A stretch of DNA of 64,000 bases from Desulfobotulus pelophilus (GTDB lineage: Bacteria; Desulfobacterota; Desulfobacteria; Desulfobacterales; ASO4-4), in assembly GCF_026155325.1 (NCBI RefSeq), contig NZ_JAPFPW010000014.1, positions 29,584 through 93,583 on the forward strand, read 5' to 3'. Below the pieces are notes generated by a model. The model was not told where the DNA came from, did not search any database, and saw only the letters and a program-made list of their open reading frames with translations. Within the stretch, counting starts at the first letter, position 1. Each line of letters starts with the position of its first letter. The position numbers and the translations under genes were made by a program. Of this stretch, positions 9,462 to 18,790 are shown in pieces.

Positions 9462-10712
9462 TCAGTTGGTTGCCGGGTTTTTGGCCGCAGAGTTTGCAGA
9501 ATGGCTCAGACGACTCCCGCTGCCTGCGGTTTGCTGAAGGGTTTTGAGATAAAGTGAATAGGCATCATTTTCCCTGTGAGTCATGAGCACATAGGGGTAC
9601 CATCCCCCCGGTCCCCTGAGGTAACCGGCCCGAGTTCGCACATCGGAAAGAGTGCCGGTTTTATACCAGCCACTGGGTTCCTGGCGCATCAGGCTCATGT
9701 AGGGGCTGAATGCGTGCAGGGCTTTCATCATTTCTCTGGCGGATATGAGATTTTTTCTGGAAAGACCGGAGCCTTCTTCTACGGTAAAATCATCTATCCC
9801 CAGCTGGCGGCCTATAAAACTGGCAAAACGTTTTCTTGCCTCATCAAGGCCCATGGGGCCGGAAGTGGTGTTGCCCGCATCATATTGATCCCTGAGGGCG
9901 GTTGTCAGCATCAGCTGGTTGGCCATGACATTGTTGGAGTAGGCCATAAGCTGATGCACAATGTCTTCAATGGTGAATGGAGACAGAACTTCCAGTATGG
10001 GGGTATCGGGTATCCGTGGGGCACTATCCCGGAAAGAATTCTCGGTGTTTTCAAAGGAAAACCCCTCTTCTTCAAGAAAAAAACGGAGCATGGAAGCGGC
10101 ATATTGCAAAGGGAAATCATTTTCCGATGGCAGGGCAATGCGACCCGAAGCCATGCGGGATGCCCGGATTGGCTCAAGAACCATGGGAAGGAGAGGGGTT
10201 TCCCTTTCTGCAGACAGGATTTCTCCCCCCTTTATCTGAAAGGCTACGGTGTTGAAGTTGACGGCAAAGGGGGAAAGGGGAGCATTGTAGGTGCGTTGGG
10301 AAGTGTGACAGCGTCCGTCTACGGGAAGTTTGTGTTCAAAGGCCGATACATCTATGACAAGCTGGGTAAAATGACGCTTCTGCGTGTGGGAAGCCAGTTG
10401 CTGGGCCAGATTTTTCAGTGGCCCTGACGTCATGAGGGGATCCGCCTCCGCCTGTACAACCAGCGATCCGTCATTGCCCGTGCTGAGGAGGGTAGGGATA
10501 CGATATTCTGCCCCCAGTGTTTCAAGGGCATAGAGGGAAGTAAGAACTTTCAGTATGGAAGCCGGTATCATGGCTTGTTCCGGGTTCTGTTCAGAAAGGA
10601 TTTCACCACTGGGGGTTTTCAGAACCCAGGCCCTTTCCGAAGAAGGTGGATCAGCCAGGGACAGGGTGGGTTGCAACAGAATGAGCATTACAAGCAGTCG
10701 GTAGCAGCGCAT
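9462..10712 (-). CDS. dacB: D-alanyl-D-alanine carboxypeptidase/endopeptidase (PBP4, peptidase S13)
   Basis: Periplasmic low-molecular-mass penicillin-binding protein that trims or cuts peptidoglycan cross-links. The 416-residue protein has a signal peptide ending near LSLA-D (20/21). The three catalytic motifs are S52-I-L-K55, S259-N-N261 and K351-T-G353. The large insert between the first two motifs is the hallmark of the S13 family. Length is somewhat shorter than E. coli PBP4 (477). It is 11 bases downstream of dtd on the same strand and probably in one operon with the lipoprotein gene at 11238-11780. Confidence 0.93.
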   Translation of the reverse strand: MRCYRLLVMLILLQPTLSLADPPSSERAWVLKTPSGEILSEQNPEQAMIPASILKVLTSLYALETLGAEYRIPTLLSTGNDGSLVVQAEADPLMTSGPLKNLAQQLASHTQKRHFTQLVIDVSAFEHKLPVDGRCHTSQRTYNAPLSPFAVNFNTVAFQIKGGEILSAERETPLLPMVLEPIRASRMASGRIALPSENDFPLQYAASMLRFFLEEEGFSFENTENSFRDSAPRIPDTPILEVLSPFTIEDIVHQLMAYSNNVMANQLMLTTALRDQYDAGNTTSGPMGLDEARKRFASFIGRQLGIDDFTVEEGSGLSRKNLISAREMMKALHAFSPYMSLMRQEPSGWYKTGTLSDVRTRAGYLRGPGGWYPYVLMTHRENDAYSLYLKTLQQTAGSGSRLSHSANSAAKNPATN

Positions 10713-10723
10713 GGGTTCTGTCC

Positions 10724-11176
10724 TTATTTTTTGCGTTCGGTACTGTTCAGCGTAAGGGTAACCGGACCGTCATTGATAAGGGAAACGGCCATTGTGGCCT
10801 GAAATTTTCCCGTTGCTACCCTTATACCAAAGTTTTTGCAGGCTGTGACAAAGTGCTCATAAAGGGGAATGGCCATTTCAGGTCTGGCGGCCTCCGTAAA
10901 GGATGGGCGGCGTCCCCTGCGGCAGTCTCCCAGGAGGGTGAACTGGGAAACCACGAGAATTTCTCCGCTGAAGTCCAGCAGGGACCGGTTCATTTTGCCT
11001 TCCCCATCTTCAAAAATACGCAGATGAACAATTTTATCTGAAAGGTAGTTGCTGTCTTCGGTGGTGTCTTCTCTGGCAACACCAAGGAGAACAAGAATTC
11101 CTTTGCCGATCTTTCCTTCCACATCTCCATCAATGCGAACTTCAGCGGAGCTGACCCGCTGTACAACAGCAATCAT
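10724..11176 (-). CDS. dtd: D-aminoacyl-tRNA deacylase
   Basis: Removes D-amino acids (and glycine mischarged on tRNA-Ala) from tRNAs in the cytoplasm. The 150-residue protein has normal length and the family signatures SQFTL (about 80) and NDGPVT (near the C-terminus), which build the chiral-proofreading pocket. I chose ATG 11176 (MIAVVQRV, the standard N-terminus), preceded by AAGGAA. The longer frame to 11332 adds a non-homologous extension. It sits between a lipoprotein gene and dacB, all on the minus strand. Confidence 0.95.
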   Translation of the reverse strand: MIAVVQRVSSAEVRIDGDVEGKIGKGILVLLGVAREDTTEDSNYLSDKIVHLRIFEDGEGKMNRSLLDFSGEILVVSQFTLLGDCRRGRRPSFTEAARPEMAIPLYEHFVTACKNFGIRVATGKFQATMAVSLINDGPVTLTLNSTERKK

Positions 11177-11237
11177 GTTATTTTCCTTGTTTTTGTAAGT
11201 TTTTTTATACCTTTTTCCCAGCAGTACAGGCCCTGGA

Positions 11238-11780
11238 TCAGCGGAAAACAGAAAGAATTTCTTTTGCTGTTTCCTGCCGTTTCTGTTTTTTGTGCAGCTT
11301 TTCCCATTGGTCCGGAAAGGCAATGGGAGCAAAACGGGTTTCCAGTGTCAGGGAGATGGATTTTTCTTCGCGTATAAAAGATACAATTCGCATGGGCTCT
11401 TCCACCAGTCCTTCGTAGCGCAGGGTCATGCTTGTGTGGGTGTGTCTGCCTTCCGATGAACTGCGTGCCTGAATACTCTGAGTGCCTTCCCGGAAGAGAA
11501 GGGTTTTCCATGCGGTTTTCAATGCCCTTTCCCGGCCGTCCTGACCGGGCTGGCTGGGGATGGTTACGGAAACAGAAGTCACTGTCCATGCATCTGCTCT
11601 GTATTCTTCAGGAGCGGAGACCATAAGAAGGCGGCTTTCTCCCAGCATGCCATTGTGACTGTCCTGCTCCAGGGTGATGAAATAGGGACCTGTTGTTGCT
11701 GCCTGATGTATCCCGGCGCAGGCCGTGCAAAAAACACAGAGGAAAAGTAAAAGAACTGTATGAACAGGAGAGGACCGCAT
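11238..11780 (-). CDS. Predicted lipoprotein of unknown function
   Basis: I do not recognise a family. The 180-residue protein starts with a short basic segment and a hydrophobic stretch (VLLLFLCVF) that leads to a CTAC cysteine at about residue 21, consistent with signal peptidase II processing. The rest is a mixed alpha/beta soluble domain ending in a basic helix ([16 protein letters not shown]). It is 61 bases upstream of dtd and probably heads the lipoprotein-dtd-dacB operon, so an envelope role is plausible but unproven. Confidence 0.7.
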   Translation of the reverse strand: MRSSPVHTVLLLFLCVFCTACAGIHQAATTGPYFITLEQDSHNGMLGESRLLMVSAPEEYRADAWTVTSVSVTIPSQPGQDGRERALKTAWKTLLFREGTQSIQARSSSEGRHTHTSMTLRYEGLVEEPMRIVSFIREEKSISLTLETRFAPIAFPDQWEKLHKKQKRQETAKEILSVFR

Positions 11781-11937
11781 GGTTTTTTCGTTTCTGATAG
11801 CGTAAGTCTTAAGGAAAAAAGCGGCTGGACCGATAGGTTCTGAAATGACGCTTTTTATCTGAGTTCAACCTATAACATGGACCGGCTGCCAGAATAAATG
11901 GGAACTTTACAACAGGCTGGCCGATGGGAGAGTAAAG

Positions 11938-12438
11938 ATGGTAAAAGGACAGAGCAGGGGAGGGCGTGCCTGCCTTTGGCTGAGCGTGGTAATGTTGCTG
12001 ATTATGTTGGCAGGATGTGCCACGCGGCATCAGGTGCTGCGGTATCAGACACCGGTGATGCAGGCTGAAAATCTGATTCCTGGTATAGAACCCGAAGAAG
12101 CCCTTGTGAAACTCATGGTGCGGGCGGAAGGACAGGGTCTGGCGCCCGATAAGGGGTCGCCTGCTCAAAGGCGGTATCATGCTGAGCGGGCCGCCATCCT
12201 GGATGGGTACAGACGTCTTTCAGAGCGGATTGGCGGCATACTGATAGAAGCATCCGCCATGTCAGGAGACGGTCAGATGGGGCATGACCGCATTATGGCA
12301 GAAACCCGGGCCTATCTCATGGGTGCGCAGGTTATGGATGTGCGTTATGCAGAAGGTATTGCCATAGCGGAAGTGCGCGTTTTTCTTGCTCCCAGAACTT
12401 CCCTTTTCCAATGGGACCGCAGGGTGGCTTCTCCCTGA
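11938..12438 (+). CDS. LPP20-like lipoprotein
   Basis: The 166-residue protein has a clear lipoprotein signal (VVMLLIMLAGC, lipobox cysteine about residue 25). Its C-terminal domain resembles the LPP20 family: AERAAILDGYRRLSERIGG (about 81-99), then a segment with MGAQVMDVRY and a beta strand IAIAEVRVFL. Such proteins are exported lipoproteins of uncertain function, often linked to flagellar or envelope loci in epsilon- and deltaproteobacteria. No flagellar genes are near. It is divergent from the lipoprotein-dtd-dacB operon. Confidence 0.7.
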   Translation: MVKGQSRGGRACLWLSVVMLLIMLAGCATRHQVLRYQTPVMQAENLIPGIEPEEALVKLMVRAEGQGLAPDKGSPAQRRYHAERAAILDGYRRLSERIGGILIEASAMSGDGQMGHDRIMAETRAYLMGAQVMDVRYAEGIAIAEVRVFLAPRTSLFQWDRRVASP

Positions 12439-12643
12439 CCAGCGATTGAGAGAGAGCCGTGCCAGGGAATGGCTTTCCCGAAGATCCAATGCTCCATTCT
12501 CTTCTGATCCGATGCAGTGAAAAATAAGAAAGATATATGCATACACCCTGTTGTCCGGGGCAAAGGGCTATGTTAAGAAAAAGGCAGGCAGAAGCGTAGG
12601 CTCTGTACTGCTTTTTTTGTATGGTCAATTGAGAAAGGTGCTT

Positions 12644-13429
12644 ATGCCTGAAACGACACCGCCATCCGGCCTCTCCCGCAGGCTGATTCTGACTCTCCTG
12701 ATTCTGTTGGCAGTGGGAGAAATCATTGCTTTTTCTCTTGCCTGGAATGCATCTGGAAAAAAATCATGGCTCCAGGTCCAGAGTAGCGATGGCAGCGTAA
12801 TTTACGAGACCAGGGGAGATACCCTGACCCGTTTTGACCGGTATTATTTTGAACAGAATTTTGGCCCTCTTGAATCCTACCATACCCGCCTGGTGACCCG
12901 TGAAACACCCTTTCCACTTACGGCATGGTTGTTTGCCGCCATTGGTGTCCCCGTTGGCATGGTGCTTTTTTTGGCGTTTTTTGTGAAGGTATGGCGCTCC
13001 CTTTTCTCTCAGGAAGAATCCGGCCCCATGGAGGACAAGGCGAAGATGGAAACCCTGGGACAGGTGATGGCAGGAATGGACAGGCCCGGTGTTTTTACGG
13101 TGGGTGGACTTGTTTTTCTGTCTGTGCTTGCCCTCTGGGTGCTGCCGGTGCTTTTGTCCCGCGCGGCTCTGTCTGCTCTGGAGCTGGTCCTGCGCTTCCG
13201 TTGGATTTTTGCCTCCCTTTTTCTTGGCATACTGAGTCTTGCTTTCTGGTTTTTGTATCTGAGATATCGCCTTGCCTCCAAAGCCATGGATGCAAGGGTG
13301 GAGCTGGAACGTTTACGTCTTACCATGGAACGGGAGGAACGACTGCTTCCGGAGAGGCGCCGGGATTCGCTTTATCTGCCTGATTCAACAGAAAGCCGGG
13401 AAGTACGATCCTCCCGGGATGAGAAATAG
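12644..13429 (+). CDS. Predicted membrane protein, family not recognised
   Basis: The 261-residue protein has four likely membrane helices: one N-terminal (about 12-32), one at about 97-117, then two more (about 150-170 and 180-200). A periplasmic loop follows helix one. The cytoplasmic C-terminal tail is a charged coiled coil (DARVELERLRLTMEREERLL). I chose ATG 12644, which has AAAGG five bases upstream, over a TTG at 12551 without a ribosome site. It lies 30 bases before the DHH-CBS gene and may be co-transcribed with it. No function can be assigned. Confidence 0.65.
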   Translation: MPETTPPSGLSRRLILTLLILLAVGEIIAFSLAWNASGKKSWLQVQSSDGSVIYETRGDTLTRFDRYYFEQNFGPLESYHTRLVTRETPFPLTAWLFAAIGVPVGMVLFLAFFVKVWRSLFSQEESGPMEDKAKMETLGQVMAGMDRPGVFTVGGLVFLSVLALWVLPVLLSRAALSALELVLRFRWIFASLFLGILSLAFWFLYLRYRLASKAMDARVELERLRLTMEREERLLPERRRDSLYLPDSTESREVRSSRDEK

Positions 13430-13459
13430 AACACCGGATTTGACCCTTAGGGACAAAAT

Positions 13460-14773
13460 GTGAGGAAGATGGACATCATAACGACCCACAAAAATGCGGA
13501 TTTTGATGCAGTGGCCTCCATGATGGCTGCGAGCCTGCTGTATCCCGGAGCCATTCCCGTACGGCCCAATGACATGAACCCCAATGTGAAAGCTTTTCTA
13601 TCCATCCACAAAGATATTTTTGACACGTATCTTCCTAAAGAAGTGGAAGTAAAAAAAGTAGAACGCCTGATTGTTGTGGATACGGGATCCTGGTCCCGGC
13701 TGGACGGGCAGTTCCGGAAGTTTAAGGACAAAGAAGGGCTGGAGCTTATACTCTGGGATCATCATCCCGAGGGAGACATACAGGCCGGCTGGACATGCCG
13801 GGAAATGATGGGAGCCACCGTAACCCTGCTTGTCCGGCGTATCAGGGAAAAGGGTATGCGGCTCACTCCCATGCAGGCGACTCTTTTTCTGTTGGGGCTT
13901 TATGAAGATACGGGGAACTTAAGTTTCAGCTCCACCCGCTCCGAAGATGCGCTGGCAGCCGCATTTCTTCTGGAAAACCGGGCGGACCTCAATGTGCTTT
14001 CCACTTTTTTGCGGCCTGTGTATGGTGAACGCCAGAAGGACATTCTGTTTGAAATGATTCAGGCGGGTGAAGCAGCCAAGGTGGATGTGAAGGGTCATCG
14101 GATTGCCGTCAGTCGCATGGTGATTGAAGGCCATGTGGGCAATCTTTCTGTTGTGATCAACATGTACCGGGAAATCATGAACGTGGACGCAGCCTTCGGT
14201 ATTTTTACGGATCTGGAACGCCAGCGTACTTTTGTTATCGGTCGCAGCAAAACCGAAGATCTGAACGTGGGTTCCGTGATGCGCAGTCTTGGCGGCGGTG
14301 GACACCCCGCCGCCGGTTCCGCCATGCTGGATATGGTGAATCCGGATGCCGTGATGGAGCAGATGCTCACCCTTCTGGAAGGCAATCAGCAGAGTTCCAT
14401 TCAGCTGAGTGATATCATGAGCTATCCGGTAAAAACGGTGGAGGCGGATACCCCCATGGATGAGGTGTGGGAGGTCTTGGTGGAGAAAGGGTGCACGGGG
14501 CTTCCGGTAGTAGAAAAAGGTGTGTTAACCGGTGTCATTTCCCGGCGGGATTTCAGAAAGATCCGTAAGGAATCCCAGAAAAAATCACCGGTAAAAGCCT
14601 TTATGAGCCGGAATGTGATTACCATTGATCCGGGCAAAAGTCCCATGGAGGCGGCCAAGGTGATGGTCAAGCATGATATTGGCCGCCTTCCCGTGGTGAG
14701 GGAAGGCAAAATTATAGGGATTGTTTCCCGTTCCGATGCGATGCGGTATTTCTATGACCTGCTTCCGGATTAG
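13460..14773 (+). CDS. DHH/DHHA1 phosphoesterase with two CBS domains
   Basis: The 437-residue protein has an N-terminal DHH domain (THKNADFDAVAS about 9; DTGSW about 74; WDHHPEGD about 99), a DHHA1 domain with GGGGHPAAGSA (about 275), and a CBS pair (about 315-435). The same DHH-DHHA1-CBS module forms the front half of long A-adding tRNA nucleotidyltransferase-type proteins in related bacteria. Here the stop follows directly after the second CBS domain and nagZ ends five bases further on. It may therefore act alone as a nucleotide or oligonucleotide phosphodiesterase gated by adenylate binding; the substrate is unknown. The start is GTG 13460 with AGGGA six bases before; ATG 13469 is an alternative. 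Confidence 0.85.
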   Translation: MRKMDIITTHKNADFDAVASMMAASLLYPGAIPVRPNDMNPNVKAFLSIHKDIFDTYLPKEVEVKKVERLIVVDTGSWSRLDGQFRKFKDKEGLELILWDHHPEGDIQAGWTCREMMGATVTLLVRRIREKGMRLTPMQATLFLLGLYEDTGNLSFSSTRSEDALAAAFLLENRADLNVLSTFLRPVYGERQKDILFEMIQAGEAAKVDVKGHRIAVSRMVIEGHVGNLSVVINMYREIMNVDAAFGIFTDLERQRTFVIGRSKTEDLNVGSVMRSLGGGGHPAAGSAMLDMVNPDAVMEQMLTLLEGNQQSSIQLSDIMSYPVKTVEADTPMDEVWEVLVEKGCTGLPVVEKGVLTGVISRRDFRKIRKESQKKSPVKAFMSRNVITIDPGKSPMEAAKVMVKHDIGRLPVVREGKIIGIVSRSDAMRYFYDLLPD

Positions 14774-14778
14774 ACCTG

Positions 14779-15786
14779 CTAATTCCGGAGTCCTTTTTTT
14801 ATGGTCAAACGGAGAACCCTGTGGGCAGACTGCAAGAATTGCTTTCTGGCCTCGGGGTTTTCTGCTGTCTGAACAAGGGTTTCAAAAGCTTCTTCCAGGG
14901 CAGGGCCCTCATGGCAGATCAGTCCCAGATCAATTTCTGCTGCCACCATGCGTTCCATTACTTTTTCCATGGGCAGGCGGATTGCTTTCATGTCCAGATC
15001 ATCGGTCATGACAAGACCCTCATAGCCCATGGTATCTCTTAAAAGGTTTCTGGATATCTGCACAGAAAGGCTGGCTGGCCACTGGGGATCCAGTTTTTCA
15101 TACAGGATGTGAGATACCATGATGCCGGGAACATCTGTCTGGATGGCTGCCCTGAAGGGAATAAGGTCACTGGATGCCAGTTCTTCCCAATCCGTATGGA
15201 GATGGGGCAGAACCTGATGGGAATCCAGCACCGTACGGCCGATACCGGGAAAGTGTTTGGCCACCGCATCAACCCCCTGCTTCTGATACTCCTCAATCAT
15301 GGCAAGGCCCATGGTCTCCACCATGGCCGCACTGCCTTCAAAAGCGCGGTTCAGCATGATACTTCCGGAAGAAGTGGCCACATCCAGAACGGGAGCAAGA
15401 TTCATGGTGATGCCCAGGTTTTTTAAGTCTTTGGCCATGGAACGTGCATGATTTCGGGCTTCACTTTCAGTTCGGAGGGTTCTGATGGAAGGATATTCCC
15501 TGAAGGACGGCTCCCTCAGACGGGCAACATGGCCCCCCTCCTGATCAATGGCAATGATAAGAGGTGGAATTTTTGCATCCGAAGCTGCTGTCTGAAGATC
15601 GGAGATCAGTCGGCGGAGCTGGTCCGGAGAGCGGACATTTGTGGCAAAAAGAACCACACCAGCAGGGCGGAAACGGAAAAGAAGTCGGCGTATTCGAGTG
15701 TCACAGGCAGGTCCTTCAAAGCCGATCATCAGCCGTTGCCCTGCAAGGGTGGCCAGGGACCAGGATTCCGGAAGAGATGAAGACAT
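14779..15786 (-). CDS. nagZ: Beta-N-acetylhexosaminidase NagZ (GH3)
   Basis: Cytoplasmic glycosidase that removes GlcNAc from anhydro-muropeptides during cell-wall recycling. The 335-residue protein has normal length and the GH3 signatures: AIDQEGGHVARL (about 80), KHFPGIGRTVLDSH (about 176, the flexible loop with the catalytic Asp-His pair) and MTDDLDM (nucleophile Asp, about 261). It converges on the DHH-CBS gene with only five bases between the stop codons, and I see no terminator hairpin there. Confidence 0.93.
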   Translation of the reverse strand: MSSSLPESWSLATLAGQRLMIGFEGPACDTRIRRLLFRFRPAGVVLFATNVRSPDQLRRLISDLQTAASDAKIPPLIIAIDQEGGHVARLREPSFREYPSIRTLRTESEARNHARSMAKDLKNLGITMNLAPVLDVATSSGSIMLNRAFEGSAAMVETMGLAMIEEYQKQGVDAVAKHFPGIGRTVLDSHQVLPHLHTDWEELASSDLIPFRAAIQTDVPGIMVSHILYEKLDPQWPASLSVQISRNLLRDTMGYEGLVMTDDLDMKAIRLPMEKVMERMVAAEIDLGLICHEGPALEEAFETLVQTAENPEARKQFLQSAHRVLRLTIKKGLRN

Positions 15787-15936
15787 GGGTTCCTTTCAAA
15801 TCAATCAGGCTAGCACTAAAAGGCAAAGGATGGGCATGGGTATTGATTGGAAATCATCCTTTAGCGTCAGAATCCCTATCCCTGTACTGCCGGGTCTCCT
15901 TGTATTCGTAAGGCCAGAAGGAGGGCGAGGCCAGGG

Positions 15937-16380
15937 TCATGCTGTTGCAGGTGAAATAGTAATCCATTGCTTGCCATCCCATTGTTTTCCGGAATGGATG
16001 GCCATGACAAAGGCGAGCCAGAGCTGTTCCTGACTTTTGAAGTGGTGGAGGCAGGGGTGTTCTTTTCTGTCTTCGGTACTGCCAGCCCACCTGTGGAAAC
16101 GAAAGGTCATATCCTGAAACCGTATGCCGGGTATCTGTGCCAGATCCATGAGCTGGTTGAGCCTGGGAAGCCATACCCGTGACTCGATCCGTATGGTTTT
16201 CCCCCTGTAGAAAATGGCAAAGCCCTTACGGAAGGCATGCGGGGCCTCTGCCTCAATCCAGAAATGAATCCCGGCCTTGTGGGCTGGGGTAATGTAGACG
16301 TCACCCTGACTGGGTTCCCATTTTTGCTGAATCTCAATGGCTTTCCGGCACATGTACTGATATGGGAGAGACTGGTCCAT
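15937..16380 (-). CDS. Uncharacterised protein coupled to mltG
   Basis: A 147-residue soluble protein that I recognise only as a type seen in other bacteria without known function. The core has YMCRKAIEIQQKWEPSQGD near the N-terminus and WLPRLNQLMDL in the middle. C-terminally there is a Trp-rich segment (WLAFVMAIHSGKQWDGKQW). No signal peptide or membrane helix is visible. I chose ATG 16380, just after the mltG stop (16388), with TAGGG as ribosome site; a longer frame to 16506 would overlap mltG by more than 100 bases. It is the downstream partner of mltG. Confidence 0.65.
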   Translation of the reverse strand: MDQSLPYQYMCRKAIEIQQKWEPSQGDVYITPAHKAGIHFWIEAEAPHAFRKGFAIFYRGKTIRIESRVWLPRLNQLMDLAQIPGIRFQDMTFRFHRWAGSTEDRKEHPCLHHFKSQEQLWLAFVMAIHSGKQWDGKQWITISPATA

Positions 16381-16387
16381 CACAACC

Positions 16388-17413
16388 CTATTGTCCTGAA
16401 TTTCGGTTACCGCGCTGATATTTCTGAACCGCACGGTTGTGTTCTGGAAGGTTGGTTGAGAAATGATGGGTGCCATCATTTCTGGAGACGAAAAAGAGGT
16501 AGTCACTCTGAGCAGGCCACAGGGCAGCCTGAATGGAGGCTTTTCCCGGAGATGCTATGGGACCGGGCGGCAACCCCCGGATATGGTAGGTGTTATACGG
16601 TGTCGGTGTCCGGAGATGGCTTCGGGTGATGGAGCCGCCAAAATCAGGAATTCCGTAAATCACCGTGGGGTCAGTCTGAAGCCGCATGCCTTTTTTCAGC
16701 CGGTTATGGAAAACGGAAGAAATCAGGGGTCTTTCTTCCGGAGCCCCCGTTTCTTTTTCAATGATGGAAGCCAGTGTCACAATTTCGTGCACGGAAAAGC
16801 CCAGCTCTTTGGCCCGTTCTTTTTTTTCGTCCGTAAAAACCCGGTTAAAATGCTTGACCATGGTGTGCAGCATGGTTTCCACACTGTCCTGATGGGTAAA
16901 AAAATACGTGTCCGGGAAGAGGTAGCCTTCAAGGGTAGGAGCGGTAATGCCCAGGCGGATGGCAAAGGCAGGGTCTTTAGCTTGCCAGACGAAGGTTTCT
17001 TCTTCCACAAGCCCGGTTTGCGAGACCCTTTTGGCAATTTCTGTTATGCGCAGGCCTTCGGGCAGGGTGATGCGGTAGCGTTTCACCCGGCCCTCCACCA
17101 TCATGTCCAGAAGATATCGGGGTGAGAGGGCTGGAGACATGGCATAGGTACCGATATGAAGGCGTGTGTCTTTTTTTTCCAGACGCGCCAGAACCCGGAG
17201 GCGGAAGGAGGAGTGAATCAGTCCCTCTCTTTCCATACGTTCGGCCACGGTTCGGAAGCCTTCACCCGGCCTGACACTGAAAAGAATTTCTTCTCCCTTT
17301 TCCTGCAGCGGTGTTTGTGCGTATTGCTGCAGCTCATTTCGGAGCAGGAGCCCTGTGATCAGTGCCAGTAAAAGAAGAACCAAAAAGGGAATAAAAAAGT
17401 AAGAGGGTCGCAT
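16388..17413 (-). CDS. mltG: Endolytic peptidoglycan transglycosylase MltG
   Basis: Inner-membrane enzyme that cuts nascent glycan strands and so sets their length. The 341-residue protein has one N-terminal membrane helix (FFIPFLVLLLLALITGLLL), a LysM-like region and the YceG catalytic domain. The catalytic glutamate is in TLASIIEKETG (about 220), and the conserved LQTDPTVIYG and TPYNTYHIRGLPPGPI segments follow. I chose ATG 17413 (AAGGAG ten bases upstream) over a longer frame to 17476. Followed by the coupled unknown gene at 15937-16380. Confidence 0.95.
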   Translation of the reverse strand: MRPSYFFIPFLVLLLLALITGLLLRNELQQYAQTPLQEKGEEILFSVRPGEGFRTVAERMEREGLIHSSFRLRVLARLEKKDTRLHIGTYAMSPALSPRYLLDMMVEGRVKRYRITLPEGLRITEIAKRVSQTGLVEEETFVWQAKDPAFAIRLGITAPTLEGYLFPDTYFFTHQDSVETMLHTMVKHFNRVFTDEKKERAKELGFSVHEIVTLASIIEKETGAPEERPLISSVFHNRLKKGMRLQTDPTVIYGIPDFGGSITRSHLRTPTPYNTYHIRGLPPGPIASPGKASIQAALWPAQSDYLFFVSRNDGTHHFSTNLPEHNRAVQKYQRGNRNSGQ

Positions 17414-17626
17414 GTAAAGGTGTCTCCTTGGGTATGAACGACGATACTCTATACATTCAATCCTGCGTTGTGTCAAAGTTGCTTGCCATTTTCGTAAAGG
17501 TTCCTATGTTGAAAATCCAGCTTGTTTTGTTGCCGCCATCGCTTGCCAGCTGGCATCTTTGACGATGATAATAAAGAATGTCCAGCCCCTGTACAGGCGC
17601 AGATGCAGCAACCGTAAGGAGGAAGA

Positions 17627-18790
17627 ATGTTGGAAAATAAAAGTGATACATCCATATATCAAGGTTTTGAGCAAGGGCCTATTCGCCCTCCCAGCGAGGC
17701 TGGCAGTCTTCTGATCCGGGTTACACGGAACTGCCCATGGAACCGGTGCCGGTTCTGCCCTGTATACAAAGGGAGCCGTTTCAGTTTGCGGCCTGTGGAC
17801 CATGTTCTTGCCGATATCGACAGTGTGCATGCCTGCCTGACGGCTTTGCAGGCCGACGCGTCAGGAGGCCCCGTGACACGGGATATGGTGACGCGTGCGG
17901 GAAAGGATTTGTCCGGACCGGAGCTGGATGCGCTGCATGCAACACTTAACTGGATGGCCCATGGCATGGAATCTGTTTTTCTTCAGGATGCCAACAGCTT
18001 GATTATGAAACCGGATGATCTCATATCGGTGCTGCGCCATATTCGGGACCGCTTTCCATGGATCAGCCGGATTACCTCGTATGCACGCTCCCATACCATT
18101 AAGGGAATTCCTGATGCAAAGCTGAGGGAGATGGCTGAAACCGGTCTGAACCGCATTCATGTGGGGATGGAATCCGGTTGTGATGAGGTGCTGGAAAGAA
18201 TTCGGAAGGGCGTTACGCGGGGAGTGCATATTATGGCCGGTCAGAAAGTGAAGGCAGCTGGCATGTCCCTTTCCGAGTATGTCATGCCGGGCCTTGGCGG
18301 CAGGGATCTTTCTGAAGCCCACGCCATGGACACGGCCGATGCTCTGAATCAGATCAACCCGGATTATATACGGCTGAGAACCCTGGCCCTTCCGGCCCAT
18401 ACAGAGCTTTACCAGGACTGGCAGGAAGGCCGTTTTGAGAAATGCAGCGGTGAAGAAGTGGCACGGGAAATGCTCGGTTTTATTATGGCACTGGAAGGAA
18501 TTTCCAGTACCCTGACCAGTGATCATGTGCTGAATCTCTTTGAAAGTGTCAATGGAAGGTTTCCGGAGGATAAACCGCAAATGATAGCAGAAATCCAGTC
18601 TTTTCTGGATCTTCCGGAAAAGGACAGAATGTTGTACCAGGCGGGACGCCGGATGGGCGTGTATCGCGGAATGGCAGATTTCAGGGACCTGCAGCGCCGG
18701 GGTCGTGTGGAGGAAGCCTGCCGACGTTATGGAATCCGGCCGGATAATCTGGAAGAGGTGCTGGATGACCTTATGCGACGATTCATCTGA
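17627..18790 (+). CDS. Radical SAM protein with CX4CX2C cluster motif
   Basis: A 387-residue radical S-adenosylmethionine enzyme of unknown substrate. The iron-sulfur site is C36-PWNR-C41-RF-C44, which has four residues between the first two cysteines instead of the usual three. An Elp3/HemN-like TIM-barrel core follows, with FLQDANSL (about 121) and GMESGCDEVLERIRKG (about 178). The C-terminus carries a small helical region. GGAGGAAG precedes ATG 17627. The stop overlaps the hemW start by one base (TGATG), so the two are translationally coupled. No cobalamin-binding domain is visible. Confidence 0.85.
   Translation: MLENKSDTSIYQGFEQGPIRPPSEAGSLLIRVTRNCPWNRCRFCPVYKGSRFSLRPVDHVLADIDSVHACLTALQADASGGPVTRDMVTRAGKDLSGPELDALHATLNWMAHGMESVFLQDANSLIMKPDDLISVLRHIRDRFPWISRITSYARSHTIKGIPDAKLREMAETGLNRIHVGMESGCDEVLERIRKGVTRGVHIMAGQKVKAAGMSLSEYVMPGLGGRDLSEAHAMDTADALNQINPDYIRLRTLALPAHTELYQDWQEGRFEKCSGEEVAREMLGFIMALEGISSTLTSDHVLNLFESVNGRFPEDKPQMIAEIQSFLDLPEKDRMLYQAGRRMGVYRGMADFRDLQRRGRVEEACRRYGIRPDNLEEVLDDLMRRFI

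Noticed and set aside
9576..10427. 283-codon plus-strand frame opposite dacB
   Set aside because: Antisense shadow of a gene with all three PBP motifs.
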